Below are positions 33,826-41,686 of a stretch of 64,000 bases of DNA, in pieces. The stretch's first letter is position 1. Every line of letters begins with the position of its first letter. The DNA lies in NCBI RefSeq assembly GCF_901827205.1, contig NZ_LR594675.1, positions 1 to 64,000 on the forward strand. Direction: 5' to 3'. The notes under the pieces are model-generated. The model searched no databases. It was not told the origin of the DNA and worked only from the letters and a program-made list of their open reading frames with translations. This stretch comes from Variovorax sp. PBS-H4 (GTDB taxonomy: Bacteria > Pseudomonadota > Gammaproteobacteria > Burkholderiales > Burkholderiaceae_C). Made by a program: the position numbers and the translations under genes.

Positions 33826-34599
33826 TCAGGCCTGCTGCAGGTCGAAGCAGCAGCCCGCGTAGAAGGGCTTGTCGCCGCCATCGACGAAGGGCACCTCGAT
33901 CGCCTTCCCCTCGTTGCGCCAGGCGTCACGCCGCCTGTAGCCGGAGGCAGCCAGGTCGGCCATCAGCTCGTCATGGTGCTGAATGCGGTAGGGGCAGACG
34001 GCAAAGCCGATGCTGTTGAGCGTGTAGATCGTGCGCTCCGGATGCACGGCGGTGGTGTTCAGCACGATGCGCCGCGGCTTGACGGGCAGCGCAGCGATGA
34101 TCTCCGAGATGCGCTGCTGCAGGTACTGCAGGCTGCCCGAGGCGTAGAGCACGTCGTAGCCGCTCGCGTCCCGGAAGTCGGTGCTGAAGCTCAGCTGCGC
34201 GGTGGCCTCGCGCTGCACCGCAAGCTCGCGGCCGGTCTTGACCACCGTAGGCACATCGCACACCGTCCAGCGCAGGTCGGCCGGGTAGTTCAGCATGCGG
34301 CGAAAGGCGTAGTACTTGATACCGACGTGGCCGCCCAGGTCGAAGATGCTGCGCATCCCGTCGTCCAGCGCGCGGCCGATCCAGAACAGGCCCGGATAGT
34401 CGTAGGGCGCGACCTGGTGGCTGTAGAAGGCGTCGGCCGGCGCGTTGTCGTAGCCGACAGCCTTGCTGGGCGGCGCACCGGCCTCGGCCGCGGCAAAACT
34501 TTCGAATGAACCCATGAAGAGGTTTTCTTCGCGGTTCTCCAGGAACTTTCGGCGGTAGGCCGCTTCGCGGACCGACGGGGGAAGGAGACTCGTAAGCAT
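33826..34599 (-). CDS. Methyltransferase, TIGR04325-type
   Basis: A 257-residue protein from MLTSLLPPSVREAAYR; an ATG 20 codons upstream is an alternative. The Rossmann motif FDLGGHVGIKYYAF is a SAM-binding glycine loop, followed by RWTVCDVPTVV and VLYASGSLQYL, the order seen in the TIGR04325 family that often appears in surface polysaccharide clusters. No sugar genes are nearby here, so the substrate is unknown. It stands alone, between creB and the copper chaperone gene. Confidence 0.8.
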   Translation of the reverse strand: MLTSLLPPSVREAAYRRKFLENREENLFMGSFESFAAAEAGAPPSKAVGYDNAPADAFYSHQVAPYDYPGLFWIGRALDDGMRSIFDLGGHVGIKYYAFRRMLNYPADLRWTVCDVPTVVKTGRELAVQREATAQLSFSTDFRDASGYDVLYASGSLQYLQQRISEIIAALPVKPRRIVLNTTAVHPERTIYTLNSIGFAVCPYRIQHHDELMADLAASGYRRRDAWRNEGKAIEVPFVDGGDKPFYAGCCFDLQQA

Positions 34600-34717
34600 G
34601 GGTGCTCTTTTGCCTTGTGTTGAATGCATTTGCAACGCGCATTTTGCACTTTGAAACAAAAGTATTCAACAGCAAATACTCGGCAACGCCCGCCGTCTGG
34701 CCCGCCACCGGCCGCCG

Positions 34718-34912
34718 CTATTCGACGCGGTAGCCAGCGTTCTCGATCGCCAGCACGATGTCCTGGCGGGGCTGCGTGCTCAGTACGTCGACGTGGCCGG
34801 TTTCGAGATCCACCGTGACTTGCGCCTTCGGATCGATTGCCTGCACGGCGTTCTGGACCGTGGTGACACAGTGATTGCAGCTCATGCCCGACACCTGGAA
34901 TTTCTGGCTCAT
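34718..34912 (-). CDS. copZ: Copper chaperone, heavy-metal-associated domain (CopZ-like)
   Basis: A 64-residue single HMA domain. MSQKFQVSGMSCNHC carries the metal-binding CxxC (Cys12, Cys15), and the fold continues with a ferredoxin-like beta-alpha-beta pattern ending in IENAGYRVE. Such proteins deliver Cu(I) to P-type ATPases or to repressors. AAGGAGC is a good ribosome binding site. No copper ATPase or CueR gene is in the window. A MerR-type dyad promoter candidate lies just upstream. Confidence 0.88.
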   Translation of the reverse strand: MSQKFQVSGMSCNHCVTTVQNAVQAIDPKAQVTVDLETGHVDVLSTQPRQDIVLAIENAGYRVE

Positions 34913-34947
34913 CGTTGCTCCTTGTTGGGGTTGAAGCGGAAGTTTCG

Positions 34948-34973
34948 ACTTTGCCACGGTGTCAATGTCAAGT
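34948..34973 (-). promoter_or_regulatory. Possible CueR/MerR-type dyad promoter of copZ
   Basis: On the minus strand ACTTGACATTG...GTGGCAAAGT is an imperfect dyad with a TTGACA -35-like hexamer inside, about 35 bp upstream of the copZ start codon. MerR-family copper regulators bind such dyads in over-spaced promoters. The -10 is not convincing, so this stays tentative. Confidence 0.4.
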
Positions 34974-35118
34974 TCGCCTCCACCGCCTGTCTGTTGAACG
35001 GCAATGCCCATTTCTGGGAACCGAGGGCCGCGCCCGGCTGTCGTATCCTCGTGCGCGATTGCGCCGCCAGCCTGCCAGTGATCAGCCTCCTGGCTTTTGC
35101 CCTTTTTTTGTTTTATCC

Positions 35119-35808
35119 ATGCGAATCCTCCTGATCGAAGACGATTCCGTGCTGCGCGGCGTGATGTTGCGCAGCTTCGGCGATGCCGGGCATCGCGTCG
35201 ACGTGGCGGCCAATGCCGAGGACGCGGACCACCTGTGGCGGGTGCAGCTCTTCGATGCCGTACTCCTCGACCTCAGCCTTCCGGCCACCGCGAGCGCGAC
35301 CAGCGGGCTCGGCAGCGGGTTGACGGTGTTGCGCCATGCGCGTGCACGCGGCGACCGCACGCCGGTGCTGGTGTTGACGGCCCGCGGACGGACCGAGGAG
35401 CGCATTGCCGGCCTGGATGCCGGCGCCGACGATTATCTTGGCAAGCCCTTCGATCTGGCCGAGGTGGAGGCGCGGCTGCGTGCGCTGGTGCGGCGGGCGC
35501 AGGGCACCGAGGACATCGCAACCTTGGGGCAGCTGAAGCTCGACCGCAAGGCGCGCCGCTTCGCCGTGGCCGGCGCGCCGCTGGACCTGCCGGCACGCGA
35601 ATTCGAGGTGCTCTGGGAGCTGATGAGCCCGCCGGGACGCACCGTGAGCAAGCGCGCGCTGTCCGACAAGCTCTCCACCTTCGACGAGGCGCTGGGCGAC
35701 AACGCGCTGGAGGCGTTCATCTCGAGGCTGCGCAAGAAGCTGACCGGCAGCGGCGCGGCCATTCGCACACTGCGGGGCATCGGCTATCTGCTGGAAACCG
35801 CGACGTGA
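35119..35808 (+). CDS. Two-component response regulator, OmpR/PhoB family
   Basis: A 229-residue regulator, close in organisation to QseB/PmrA-type proteins. Receiver: ED pair in LIEDDS, Asp51 in AVLLDLSLP, Thr in VLTARG and Lys in DDYLGKPFDL. The loop after Asp51 carries an insertion of about six residues (ATASATSGLGS before GLTVLRHAR), which is unusual so near the phosphorylation site. Winged-helix DNA-binding domain ends RTLRGIGYLLE. The final codons overlap the GTG start of the kinase gene (GTGA), so the pair is coupled. Confidence 0.9.
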   Translation: MRILLIEDDSVLRGVMLRSFGDAGHRVDVAANAEDADHLWRVQLFDAVLLDLSLPATASATSGLGSGLTVLRHARARGDRTPVLVLTARGRTEERIAGLDAGADDYLGKPFDLAEVEARLRALVRRAQGTEDIATLGQLKLDRKARRFAVAGAPLDLPAREFEVLWELMSPPGRTVSKRALSDKLSTFDEALGDNALEAFISRLRKKLTGSGAAIRTLRGIGYLLETAT

Positions 35809-37199
35809 GCGGAACGCCACGCCGTGCTGCGGCGGGCGCGCCTTCGCTGACCGCGCGCGTGCTGCGGCGCGTGCTGCTGCCGCTGGCATTGACTTGGCTC
35901 GCGGGCACGGCGCTGGCGGTCGCCGTGGCGAGCCATTTCACCGAGCAGGCTTTCGACCGCTCAATGCTCGACGACGCCTACGCGGTCTCGGCCAATGTCG
36001 AGGCAGGCGAGCGCGACATCCAGTTGCGGCTGACGCCGCGGGAGGTCTCGAGCGTCCTCTTCGATCAATCTGAAGTCATCTACTTCGCAGTGCTGCGGCA
36101 GGACGGCTCGCTTCTGGCGGGCCACCAGGGCCTGCGCGCACCGCCGCCGGCGGAGGGCGCCCGCTACCGGTTCTCCGACATCGTTCACCAGGGCCAGCCG
36201 CTGCGCGCGGTGGTGCTGGACCATGAGCCGCCGAACGCGTTCCGCGTGGTGATCGCGCAGACGACGCTGGCGCGCAGCGCGCTGGTAAAGCGCCTGCTGG
36301 CCTACGCGCTGGCGCCGCAGTTGCTCCTGCTGGCGCTGCTCGCCGTGTGGCTTTGGCGCGGCATCGAGGGCGAGCTGCGGCCGCTGGGCGCGCTGCGGCG
36401 GACGCTGGACCAGCGCGATGCACGCGACCTGGCGCCGGTGCCCGTGGCACGCAGCTCGCGCGAGCTGGAGCGCCTGGGCGAAACGCTCAACGCGCTGTTC
36501 GAGCGGCTCGGGCACAGCGTGCGCGCGCAGCGCGAATTCGCCGGCAACGTGGCGCACGAGCTGCGCACGCCCCTGGCGGGTATTCGCGCGCTGGCCGACT
36601 ATGGACTGGCGCAGCAAGCCCCCGCCGTTTGGCGCGAGCAGCTGCGGCAGATCGCCGCGAGCCAGGCGCGCGCCAGCCGCCTGGTCGACCAGCTGCTCGG
36701 TCTGGCGCTGGCCGACGAAGGACGCACGGGCCTGCAGATCGAGCCGTTGCGACTCGACCTGCTGGTGGAACAGGCGGTGCTGCGCCACCTGGCGCGCGCC
36801 GATGCCCAGGGCGTGGACCTTGGCGCGCTGGGCCTGGAGGCGCCCGTGACAGTGCAGGCCAACGCCGCGCTGGTCGAAGGCATTCTCGACAACCTGATCG
36901 ACAACGCACTGCGCTATGGGGGCCGCACCATCACCATTGCACTGGCCGGGCGCACGCTGGCGGTGATCGACGACGGGCCCGGCATTGCGCCCGAGCTGCA
37001 GCGTGCGCTGATGCAGCGCTGGGCCCAGGGCCCCGAAGGCGTGAAGCTGGGCCAGGGTGCCGGCCTCGGGCTGCCGATCGTGGCCCGCTATGCCGCGCTG
37101 CTGAACGCCGAATTGCGCTTCGAAAAGGCCGGCGACGCCGGCGGGCTGCGGGTCAGCGTGAACTTCGGCGCGCCAGCGGTTCAGGCGAGCGCCGGATAG
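35805..37199 (+). CDS. Two-component sensor histidine kinase (QseC/PmrB-like)
   Basis: A 464-residue partner of the preceding regulator. The start is the GTG overlapping its TGA; the open frame extending upstream is only a shadow of the regulator gene. Membrane helices at about 22-42 and 165-185 flank a 120-residue periplasmic sensor. Kinase motifs: NVAHELRTPLAGI with His251, NLIDNALRYGG (N box), DDGPGIAPE and GAGLGLPIV (G boxes). The signal is unknown. The gene's last 19 bases overlap the convergent ene-reductase gene. Confidence 0.88.
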   Translation: MSGTPRRAAAGAPSLTARVLRRVLLPLALTWLAGTALAVAVASHFTEQAFDRSMLDDAYAVSANVEAGERDIQLRLTPREVSSVLFDQSEVIYFAVLRQDGSLLAGHQGLRAPPPAEGARYRFSDIVHQGQPLRAVVLDHEPPNAFRVVIAQTTLARSALVKRLLAYALAPQLLLLALLAVWLWRGIEGELRPLGALRRTLDQRDARDLAPVPVARSSRELERLGETLNALFERLGHSVRAQREFAGNVAHELRTPLAGIRALADYGLAQQAPAVWREQLRQIAASQARASRLVDQLLGLALADEGRTGLQIEPLRLDLLVEQAVLRHLARADAQGVDLGALGLEAPVTVQANAALVEGILDNLIDNALRYGGRTITIALAGRTLAVIDDGPGIAPELQRALMQRWAQGPEGVKLGQGAGLGLPIVARYAALLNAELRFEKAGDAGGLRVSVNFGAPAVQASAG

Positions 37200-38284
37200 T
37201 CGATGTAGCCCTCTTCGCCACCGCCATAGAAGGTGTTCTTGTCCCAGGGATTGAGCGGCGCGTCTTCGCGCAGCCGGCGCACCAGGTCAGGGTTGGAGAT
37301 GAAGGGCTTGCCGAAGGCCACGAGGTCGTCGCCTTCCTTCAGGGCATTTTCCGCCAGCGGCTTGTCGTACCCGTTGTTCACCATCCAGGCCGCGCGGCCG
37401 CCGGCTTCGCGGTAGGCGGCCTTGAGGGCCTCGTAGTCGAACGGCCGGTCCTCCAGCTCGCGAGGCCCGCCGGTGGCGCCTTCGATGACGTGGATGTAGG
37501 CCAGGCCCAGCGGCGCGAGCTGTTTCACGACGTATTCGAAGAGGGGTTGCGGGTCCGCATCATGCACGTCGTTGGCGGGCGTGACCGGCGACAAGCGGAT
37601 GCCGGTAATGCCGCCGCCCACCGCATCGACCACGGCCCTGGCCACCTCGAGCAGCAGGCGCGCCCGGTTCTCGATGCTGCCGCCGTAGTCGTCGCGGCGA
37701 TGGTTGCTGTCGGTCTTGAGGAACTGATCGAGCAGGTAGCCGTTGGCGGCATGGATCTCCACGCCGTCGAAGCCGGCGGTCTTCACGGCGTTGCGGGCGG
37801 CTGCCGCATAGGCGTGGACGATGCCAGGAAGCTCGCTCGCCTCGAGCGCACGGGGCTCGGAGGTCTCGACGAAGGTGGGCACGCCGTTCTTGATCAGGAC
37901 CGTCTTGGTCTTGGCCGCGATGGCCGACGGGGCGACTGGCTTGCCGCCGTCGGGTTGCAGCTCGTTGTGCGAGACCCGGCCGACGTGCCACAGCTGCACG
38001 ACGATCTTGCCGCCCTCGGCATGGACGGCATCGGTGACGTGTTTCCAGGCCTCGAGCTGCTCCGTGCTGTAGAGACCGGGCACGTCGGCATAGCCTTGGC
38101 CCTGGTGGCTGATGGCGGTGGCCTCGGTGATCAGCAGACCGGCGCCGGCGCGTTGCGCATAGTAGGTGGCGGCAATGGGGGGCGGCACTGCATCGGGCGA
38201 GCGGTTGCGCGTGAGCGGTGCCATGACGATGCGGTTGGCCAGCTTCAGGTCGCCGGCCTGGATCGTATCGAAAAGGGAGGGCAT
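37181..38284 (-). CDS. Alkene reductase, Old Yellow Enzyme family (NemA-like)
   Basis: FMN-dependent ene-reductase acting on activated double bonds, nitroaromatics or nitrate esters. The 367-residue protein starts MPSLFDTIQAGDLKLANRIVMAPLTRNRS, the family N-terminus. VQLWHVGRVSH, DGVEIHAANGYLLDQFLKTDSN (substrate His/Asn region) and FGKPFISNPDLVRRL (FMN phosphate site) are present. It diverges from an MFS transporter gene across 113 bp. It may detoxify electrophiles together with the nearby glutathione transferase; that is inference. Confidence 0.92.
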   Translation of the reverse strand: MPSLFDTIQAGDLKLANRIVMAPLTRNRSPDAVPPPIAATYYAQRAGAGLLITEATAISHQGQGYADVPGLYSTEQLEAWKHVTDAVHAEGGKIVVQLWHVGRVSHNELQPDGGKPVAPSAIAAKTKTVLIKNGVPTFVETSEPRALEASELPGIVHAYAAAARNAVKTAGFDGVEIHAANGYLLDQFLKTDSNHRRDDYGGSIENRARLLLEVARAVVDAVGGGITGIRLSPVTPANDVHDADPQPLFEYVVKQLAPLGLAYIHVIEGATGGPRELEDRPFDYEALKAAYREAGGRAAWMVNNGYDKPLAENALKEGDDLVAFGKPFISNPDLVRRLREDAPLNPWDKNTFYGGGEEGYIDYPALA

Positions 38285-38397
38285 CGATTCATCCTTTGTT
38301 GTGATGGGAATGACGCACGGTAATGCGATGCGCACGGCCGTGCTGCCGCGGGGTTGTCGCATTGCTGCTAGTGCAAGCCGCAGAATGGCCGTCCCAG

Positions 38398-39612
38398 ATG
38401 ACGACGCTTGCCACCACGCTCACGCCCGCCCGAGCCCTGCGCCTCGCGCTCGCGCTCTCTCTGGGAGCGGCGGTATCGCTGGGCATCACGCGCTTTTCCT
38501 ACGGCTTGCTTTTGCCGCCGATGCGCGCCGACCTCGGCTGGAGCTACACACTGGCAGGCGGCATGAACACCGCCAACGCCGCCGGCTACCTGCTGGGCGC
38601 GCTGATGACGCCCGCCTTGATAAGACGCTACGGGCCGCTGCGGCTGCTGGTCGGCGGTGCGATGTGGGCCAGTCTCTTCATGGCGGCCAGCGGCTTCTTC
38701 ACCTCTGCGCCGGCGCTGCTGGCGCAACGGCTGCTGGCCGGCCTCGCGAGCGCCTGGGTCTTCGTGGCTGGCGGACTGCTGGCCGCGCGCCTCGGCGCGC
38801 TGCAGCCCGAACGCGCAGGCCTGCTGCTGGGCCTCTACTACGGGGGCACGGGCTTCGGCATCACCCTGTCTGCGTTGCTGGTGCCGCCGGTGCTGCTGGC
38901 CGCGAACGCCCGGGCGCATGGCTGGGCCTGGGCTTGGTGGGCGCTGGCGCTGGCCTGCATGGCTGCGACGGCAGTGCTCGGCCTGGCGGTGCGCGCCATG
39001 CCGGCCGGCGCGTCCCCAAACGCTGCGACATCGCCGGCTGCCGCCGCTGCGCCTCGCAGCGGCGTGCATCGTCTGGGCTGGGCGCTTGCAGGCTACGCCA
39101 TGTTCGGGATGGGCTACATCGGCTACATGACCTTCGTGATCGCGCTCCTGCGCGAGCAGGGGGCGAGTCCGGTGGGCGTCACGGTTTTTTATGCACTGCT
39201 CGGCGCGGCCTGCGTGGGGTCGGCTCGGCTCTGGGCCGGGCTGCTGGATCGTTCTCGGGGCGGCGGGCCGCAAGCCTTGCTCAACGCACTGCTGGGAGTG
39301 GCGACGCTGCTGCCGGTGCTCAGCACGGCGTGGCCGGTTGCGTTGCTGTCGGGTCTGCTGTTCGGTGCGGTCTTCCTGTCGGTCGTGGCCTCCACCACGG
39401 CGCTGGTGCGCCACAACCTGCCGGATGCGCAGTGGGCGGCCGGCATCAGCGTCTTCACCGTCGTCTTCGCGCTCGGGCAGATCGTGGGGCCGACGGTCAC
39501 AGGCTGGATCTCCGACGGCATGGGCGGCCTGGGCCGCGGCCTCGTGGCCTCGGCCGCGGCGCTATGGATCGGCGCGGCGCTGGCGTGGCGTCAGCGGCCG
39601 CTCGGCCGCTGA
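38398..39612 (+). CDS. MFS transporter, YbfB/YjiJ family
   Basis: Twelve-helix major facilitator of 404 residues. The start at 38398 (MTTLATTLTPARALR) directly precedes the first helix. Typical motifs: GITRFSYGLLLPPMRADLGWSYTLAGGMNTANAAGYLLGA in the first half, and FTVVFALGQIVGPTVTGWISDG near the end, given here as separate landmarks along the protein. YbfB/YjiJ members are uncharacterised exporters. Substrate unknown; the divergent neighbour is an ene-reductase. Confidence 0.85.
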   Translation: MTTLATTLTPARALRLALALSLGAAVSLGITRFSYGLLLPPMRADLGWSYTLAGGMNTANAAGYLLGALMTPALIRRYGPLRLLVGGAMWASLFMAASGFFTSAPALLAQRLLAGLASAWVFVAGGLLAARLGALQPERAGLLLGLYYGGTGFGITLSALLVPPVLLAANARAHGWAWAWWALALACMAATAVLGLAVRAMPAGASPNAATSPAAAAAPRSGVHRLGWALAGYAMFGMGYIGYMTFVIALLREQGASPVGVTVFYALLGAACVGSARLWAGLLDRSRGGGPQALLNALLGVATLLPVLSTAWPVALLSGLLFGAVFLSVVASTTALVRHNLPDAQWAAGISVFTVVFALGQIVGPTVTGWISDGMGGLGRGLVASAAALWIGAALAWRQRPLGR

Positions 39613-39624
39613 CGACATCGAGCC

Positions 39625-40233
39625 TTACTTGCCGAGGCCCTCGGCCTTGAGCGCTTCCTGCACGTGCGGCCGGGCGCCGACGCGCGCGTGCCAGGCCTGC
39701 ACATTCGGGTAGGGCGAGAGGTCCATGCCGACCGGCTTGGCCCAGTTGGTGACGGTAAACAGATAGCCGTCGGCGACTGTGAAGTGTTCGCCCATGAGGT
39801 AGTTTTTGCCCTCGAGCTCGCGGTTCAGCCACTCGTAGCGAGACTCCAGCTTGCTCTTGAAGACGGCCTTCGCCTCGTCGGGCATGGCGGGGTTGAAGAA
39901 GGGCGAGTAGGTCTTGTGGATCTCGGTGCCGATGAAGGTCAGCCACTCCTGCAGCCGATAGCGCGACAGCGTGCCGGCGGCGGGCGCGAGGTTCTTGGTG
40001 GGGGCGAGATCGGCGATGTACTGCACGATGGCCGGGCCTTCCCGCAGGCGCGTGCCGTCGTCGAGCTCGAGCATCGGCACATAGCCGAGCGGGTTGATGC
40101 CGTAGTAGTCGGTGCCGTCCTTCAGCTTGTGGCTTTTGGTGCTGGCGAGCACGGCTTCGAACGCGATGCCGGCTTCACGCAGCGCGATGTGCGGCGAGAG
40201 TGAGCAGGCGCCCGGCGAGTAGTACAGCTTCAT
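39625..40233 (-). CDS. gstA: Glutathione S-transferase (beta class)
   Basis: A 202-residue cytosolic enzyme. The thioredoxin-like N-terminal domain begins MKLYYSPGACSLSPHIALRE: the Cys10 of beta-class GSTs is present in GACS, followed by GYVPMLELDDG (cis-Pro) and EGPAIVQYIAD. The C-terminal helical domain contains FTVADGYLF. Beta-class enzymes conjugate or reduce with glutathione and bind antibiotics. It converges on the MFS transporter gene and diverges from a small membrane protein gene. Confidence 0.92.
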   Translation of the reverse strand: MKLYYSPGACSLSPHIALREAGIAFEAVLASTKSHKLKDGTDYYGINPLGYVPMLELDDGTRLREGPAIVQYIADLAPTKNLAPAAGTLSRYRLQEWLTFIGTEIHKTYSPFFNPAMPDEAKAVFKSKLESRYEWLNRELEGKNYLMGEHFTVADGYLFTVTNWAKPVGMDLSPYPNVQAWHARVGARPHVQEALKAEGLGK

Positions 40234-40411
40234 GCGAAAGACTCCTGATGAATGTTGGGAACGATTTCGAGTGAGCAGAGGATGCTAGCGGTTTCGCGCC
40301 GCGTTTTTGTCCTACGGTTCCACGGGTGGGCCGACTATCGGCAACGAAAGAAGCTTTTCCTATCTTCGAGTCGCTGCGGCCGGGGCCGCGATCTTGAAAA
40401 GGAGCTTCTCC

Positions 40412-40597
40412 ATGTTGAAGTACGCCATCATCTTTGCCATCGTTGCGTTGATCGCGGGCGCGCTCGGCTTCGGCGGGATCGCCGCGGGCGCAGCCGGCAT
40501 TGCCAAGCTGCTCTTCGGCCTGTTCCTGATCATGGCCGTGGTGTTCCTGGTCTTGGCCGCGCTGGGCATCGGCGCTGCGAAAAAAGCCTTGGACTGA
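40412..40597 (+). CDS. DUF1328 small membrane protein (YtjA-like)
   Basis: A 61-residue protein with two hydrophobic helices and Gly/Ala-rich packing (ALIAGALGFGGIAAGAAGIAK), matching the DUF1328/YtjA family of unknown function, often induced under envelope or osmotic stress. The start at 40412 has AAAGGAG eight bases upstream; the longer frame upstream is non-coding. The transglutaminase gene follows after 24 bp. Confidence 0.88.
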   Translation: MLKYAIIFAIVALIAGALGFGGIAAGAAGIAKLLFGLFLIMAVVFLVLAALGIGAAKKALD

Positions 40598-40621
40598 CGG
40601 ACGCGGGGCCTAAGGAGGAAC

Positions 40622-41536
40622 ATGCATGCCTCGAACCTCGAAGCCGTGCTCGACTACGAGGTCGAGGCGCCTTCGCACCTGGTGTTCAACATCGAGGCAG
40701 CACGCTGCGGCGCGCAGGCCATCACCAGCGAGGAGCTGGTGATCGAGCCTGCGGTGCAGCGGGAGGCTTTCTGCGACGAGACCAGCGGCAACCGCTTCGT
40801 GCGCTTCGATGCGCCGCCCGGCCCCTTGAGGATTCGCTATCGGGCCCAGGTCCAGCGCTCCCACGTGCTGGTACCAACCGACCTCGCGGAGCTGCCGGTG
40901 AATCAGGTGCCGCATCAGTTCCTGCGCGACCTGATGCCCAGCCGCTACTGCGAGTCGGACCTGATGTCGCGTTGCGCGCAGCAGCTGTTCGGCGACCTGC
41001 CCCCGGGGATTGGGCGCGTGCAGGCGATCGCCGACTGGATCCACGACAGCATCACCTATGAGCCGGGAAGCAGCAGTTCGACCACGACCGCCCGCGAGGT
41101 GTTCGTCGAGCGCGCCGGCGTGTGCCGTGACTTCGCGCACCTGGGCATTACTTTCTGCCGCGCGCTCAACATCCCGGCGCGCCTGGTGGTCGGCTATGTC
41201 TGGTTCGATGAGCCGCCCCAGGACTTTCATGCGGTGTTCGAGGCTTGGTTGGGCGGGCAATGGGTGCTGTTCGACGCGACGCGCATGGCCCCGCCGGACC
41301 GCCTGGTGCGTGTCGGAACCGGGCGCGATGCCAAGGATGTGGCCTTTTGCACCTTCTTCGGGCCCGTCCGAATGACCGGCAAGGCACTGAGCGTGCACGA
41401 GGTGCAGGATCAGCGGCTCGTGGTGTCCCGCGCGCCTGCTCCGAGTGGGCAACTGGTGGGTATCGAGAAGCCGGTGCCGGTGATTTCGGCTTCGGCGACG
41501 CTGCTGCAGATGCCCGCGCCTGCACAGTTGCTATAA
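40622..41536 (+). CDS. Transglutaminase-like cysteine protease family protein
   Basis: A 304-residue cytosolic protein (no signal peptide). After a beta-sandwich N-terminal domain, the transglutaminase core shows its triad: Cys in ERAGVCRDFAHL (near 166), His in QDFHAVFEAW (near 203) and Asp in VLFDATRMA. Such proteins may cleave or crosslink peptides; some are linked to cyanophycin-like or peptide recycling. GGAGG precedes the ATG. The stop codon lies within a small perfect hairpin (41528-41548). Confidence 0.87.
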   Translation: MHASNLEAVLDYEVEAPSHLVFNIEAARCGAQAITSEELVIEPAVQREAFCDETSGNRFVRFDAPPGPLRIRYRAQVQRSHVLVPTDLAELPVNQVPHQFLRDLMPSRYCESDLMSRCAQQLFGDLPPGIGRVQAIADWIHDSITYEPGSSSSTTTAREVFVERAGVCRDFAHLGITFCRALNIPARLVVGYVWFDEPPQDFHAVFEAWLGGQWVLFDATRMAPPDRLVRVGTGRDAKDVAFCTFFGPVRMTGKALSVHEVQDQRLVVSRAPAPSGQLVGIEKPVPVISASATLLQMPAPAQLL

Positions 41537-41548
41537 AAAAGATAGCAA
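41528..41548. terminator. Small A/T-rich hairpin across the transglutaminase stop codon
   Basis: TTGCTAT-AAAAAAG-ATAGCAA is a perfect 7-bp stem. It includes the TAA stop (41534-41536). No T tract follows, so it may stabilise the 3' end or be a short repeat rather than a true terminator. Confidence 0.4.
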
Positions 41549-41686
41549 ACCGGGCATTGTATCAGCGCTCGGGCGTCCAAATAGTGGCCTGCGCCGCCTT
41601 GCCCCTGCGGGCCAGCGGGCACGCTCTGCGCGATTAAAATCGACGCCCCCTTCCCGCAAGCGCATGCGCAAGTGCGCCCTTTCCCA

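Noticed and set aside
35097..37199. Apparent 700-residue fusion joining the response regulator region to the kinase
   Set aside because: The upstream part is the regulator gene read in another frame; the kinase start is the GTG that overlaps the regulator stop.
41672..41686. GTG start five codons before mnmG ATG
   Set aside because: The ATG at 41687 gives the normal MnmG N-terminus, and the GTG has no better ribosome binding site.
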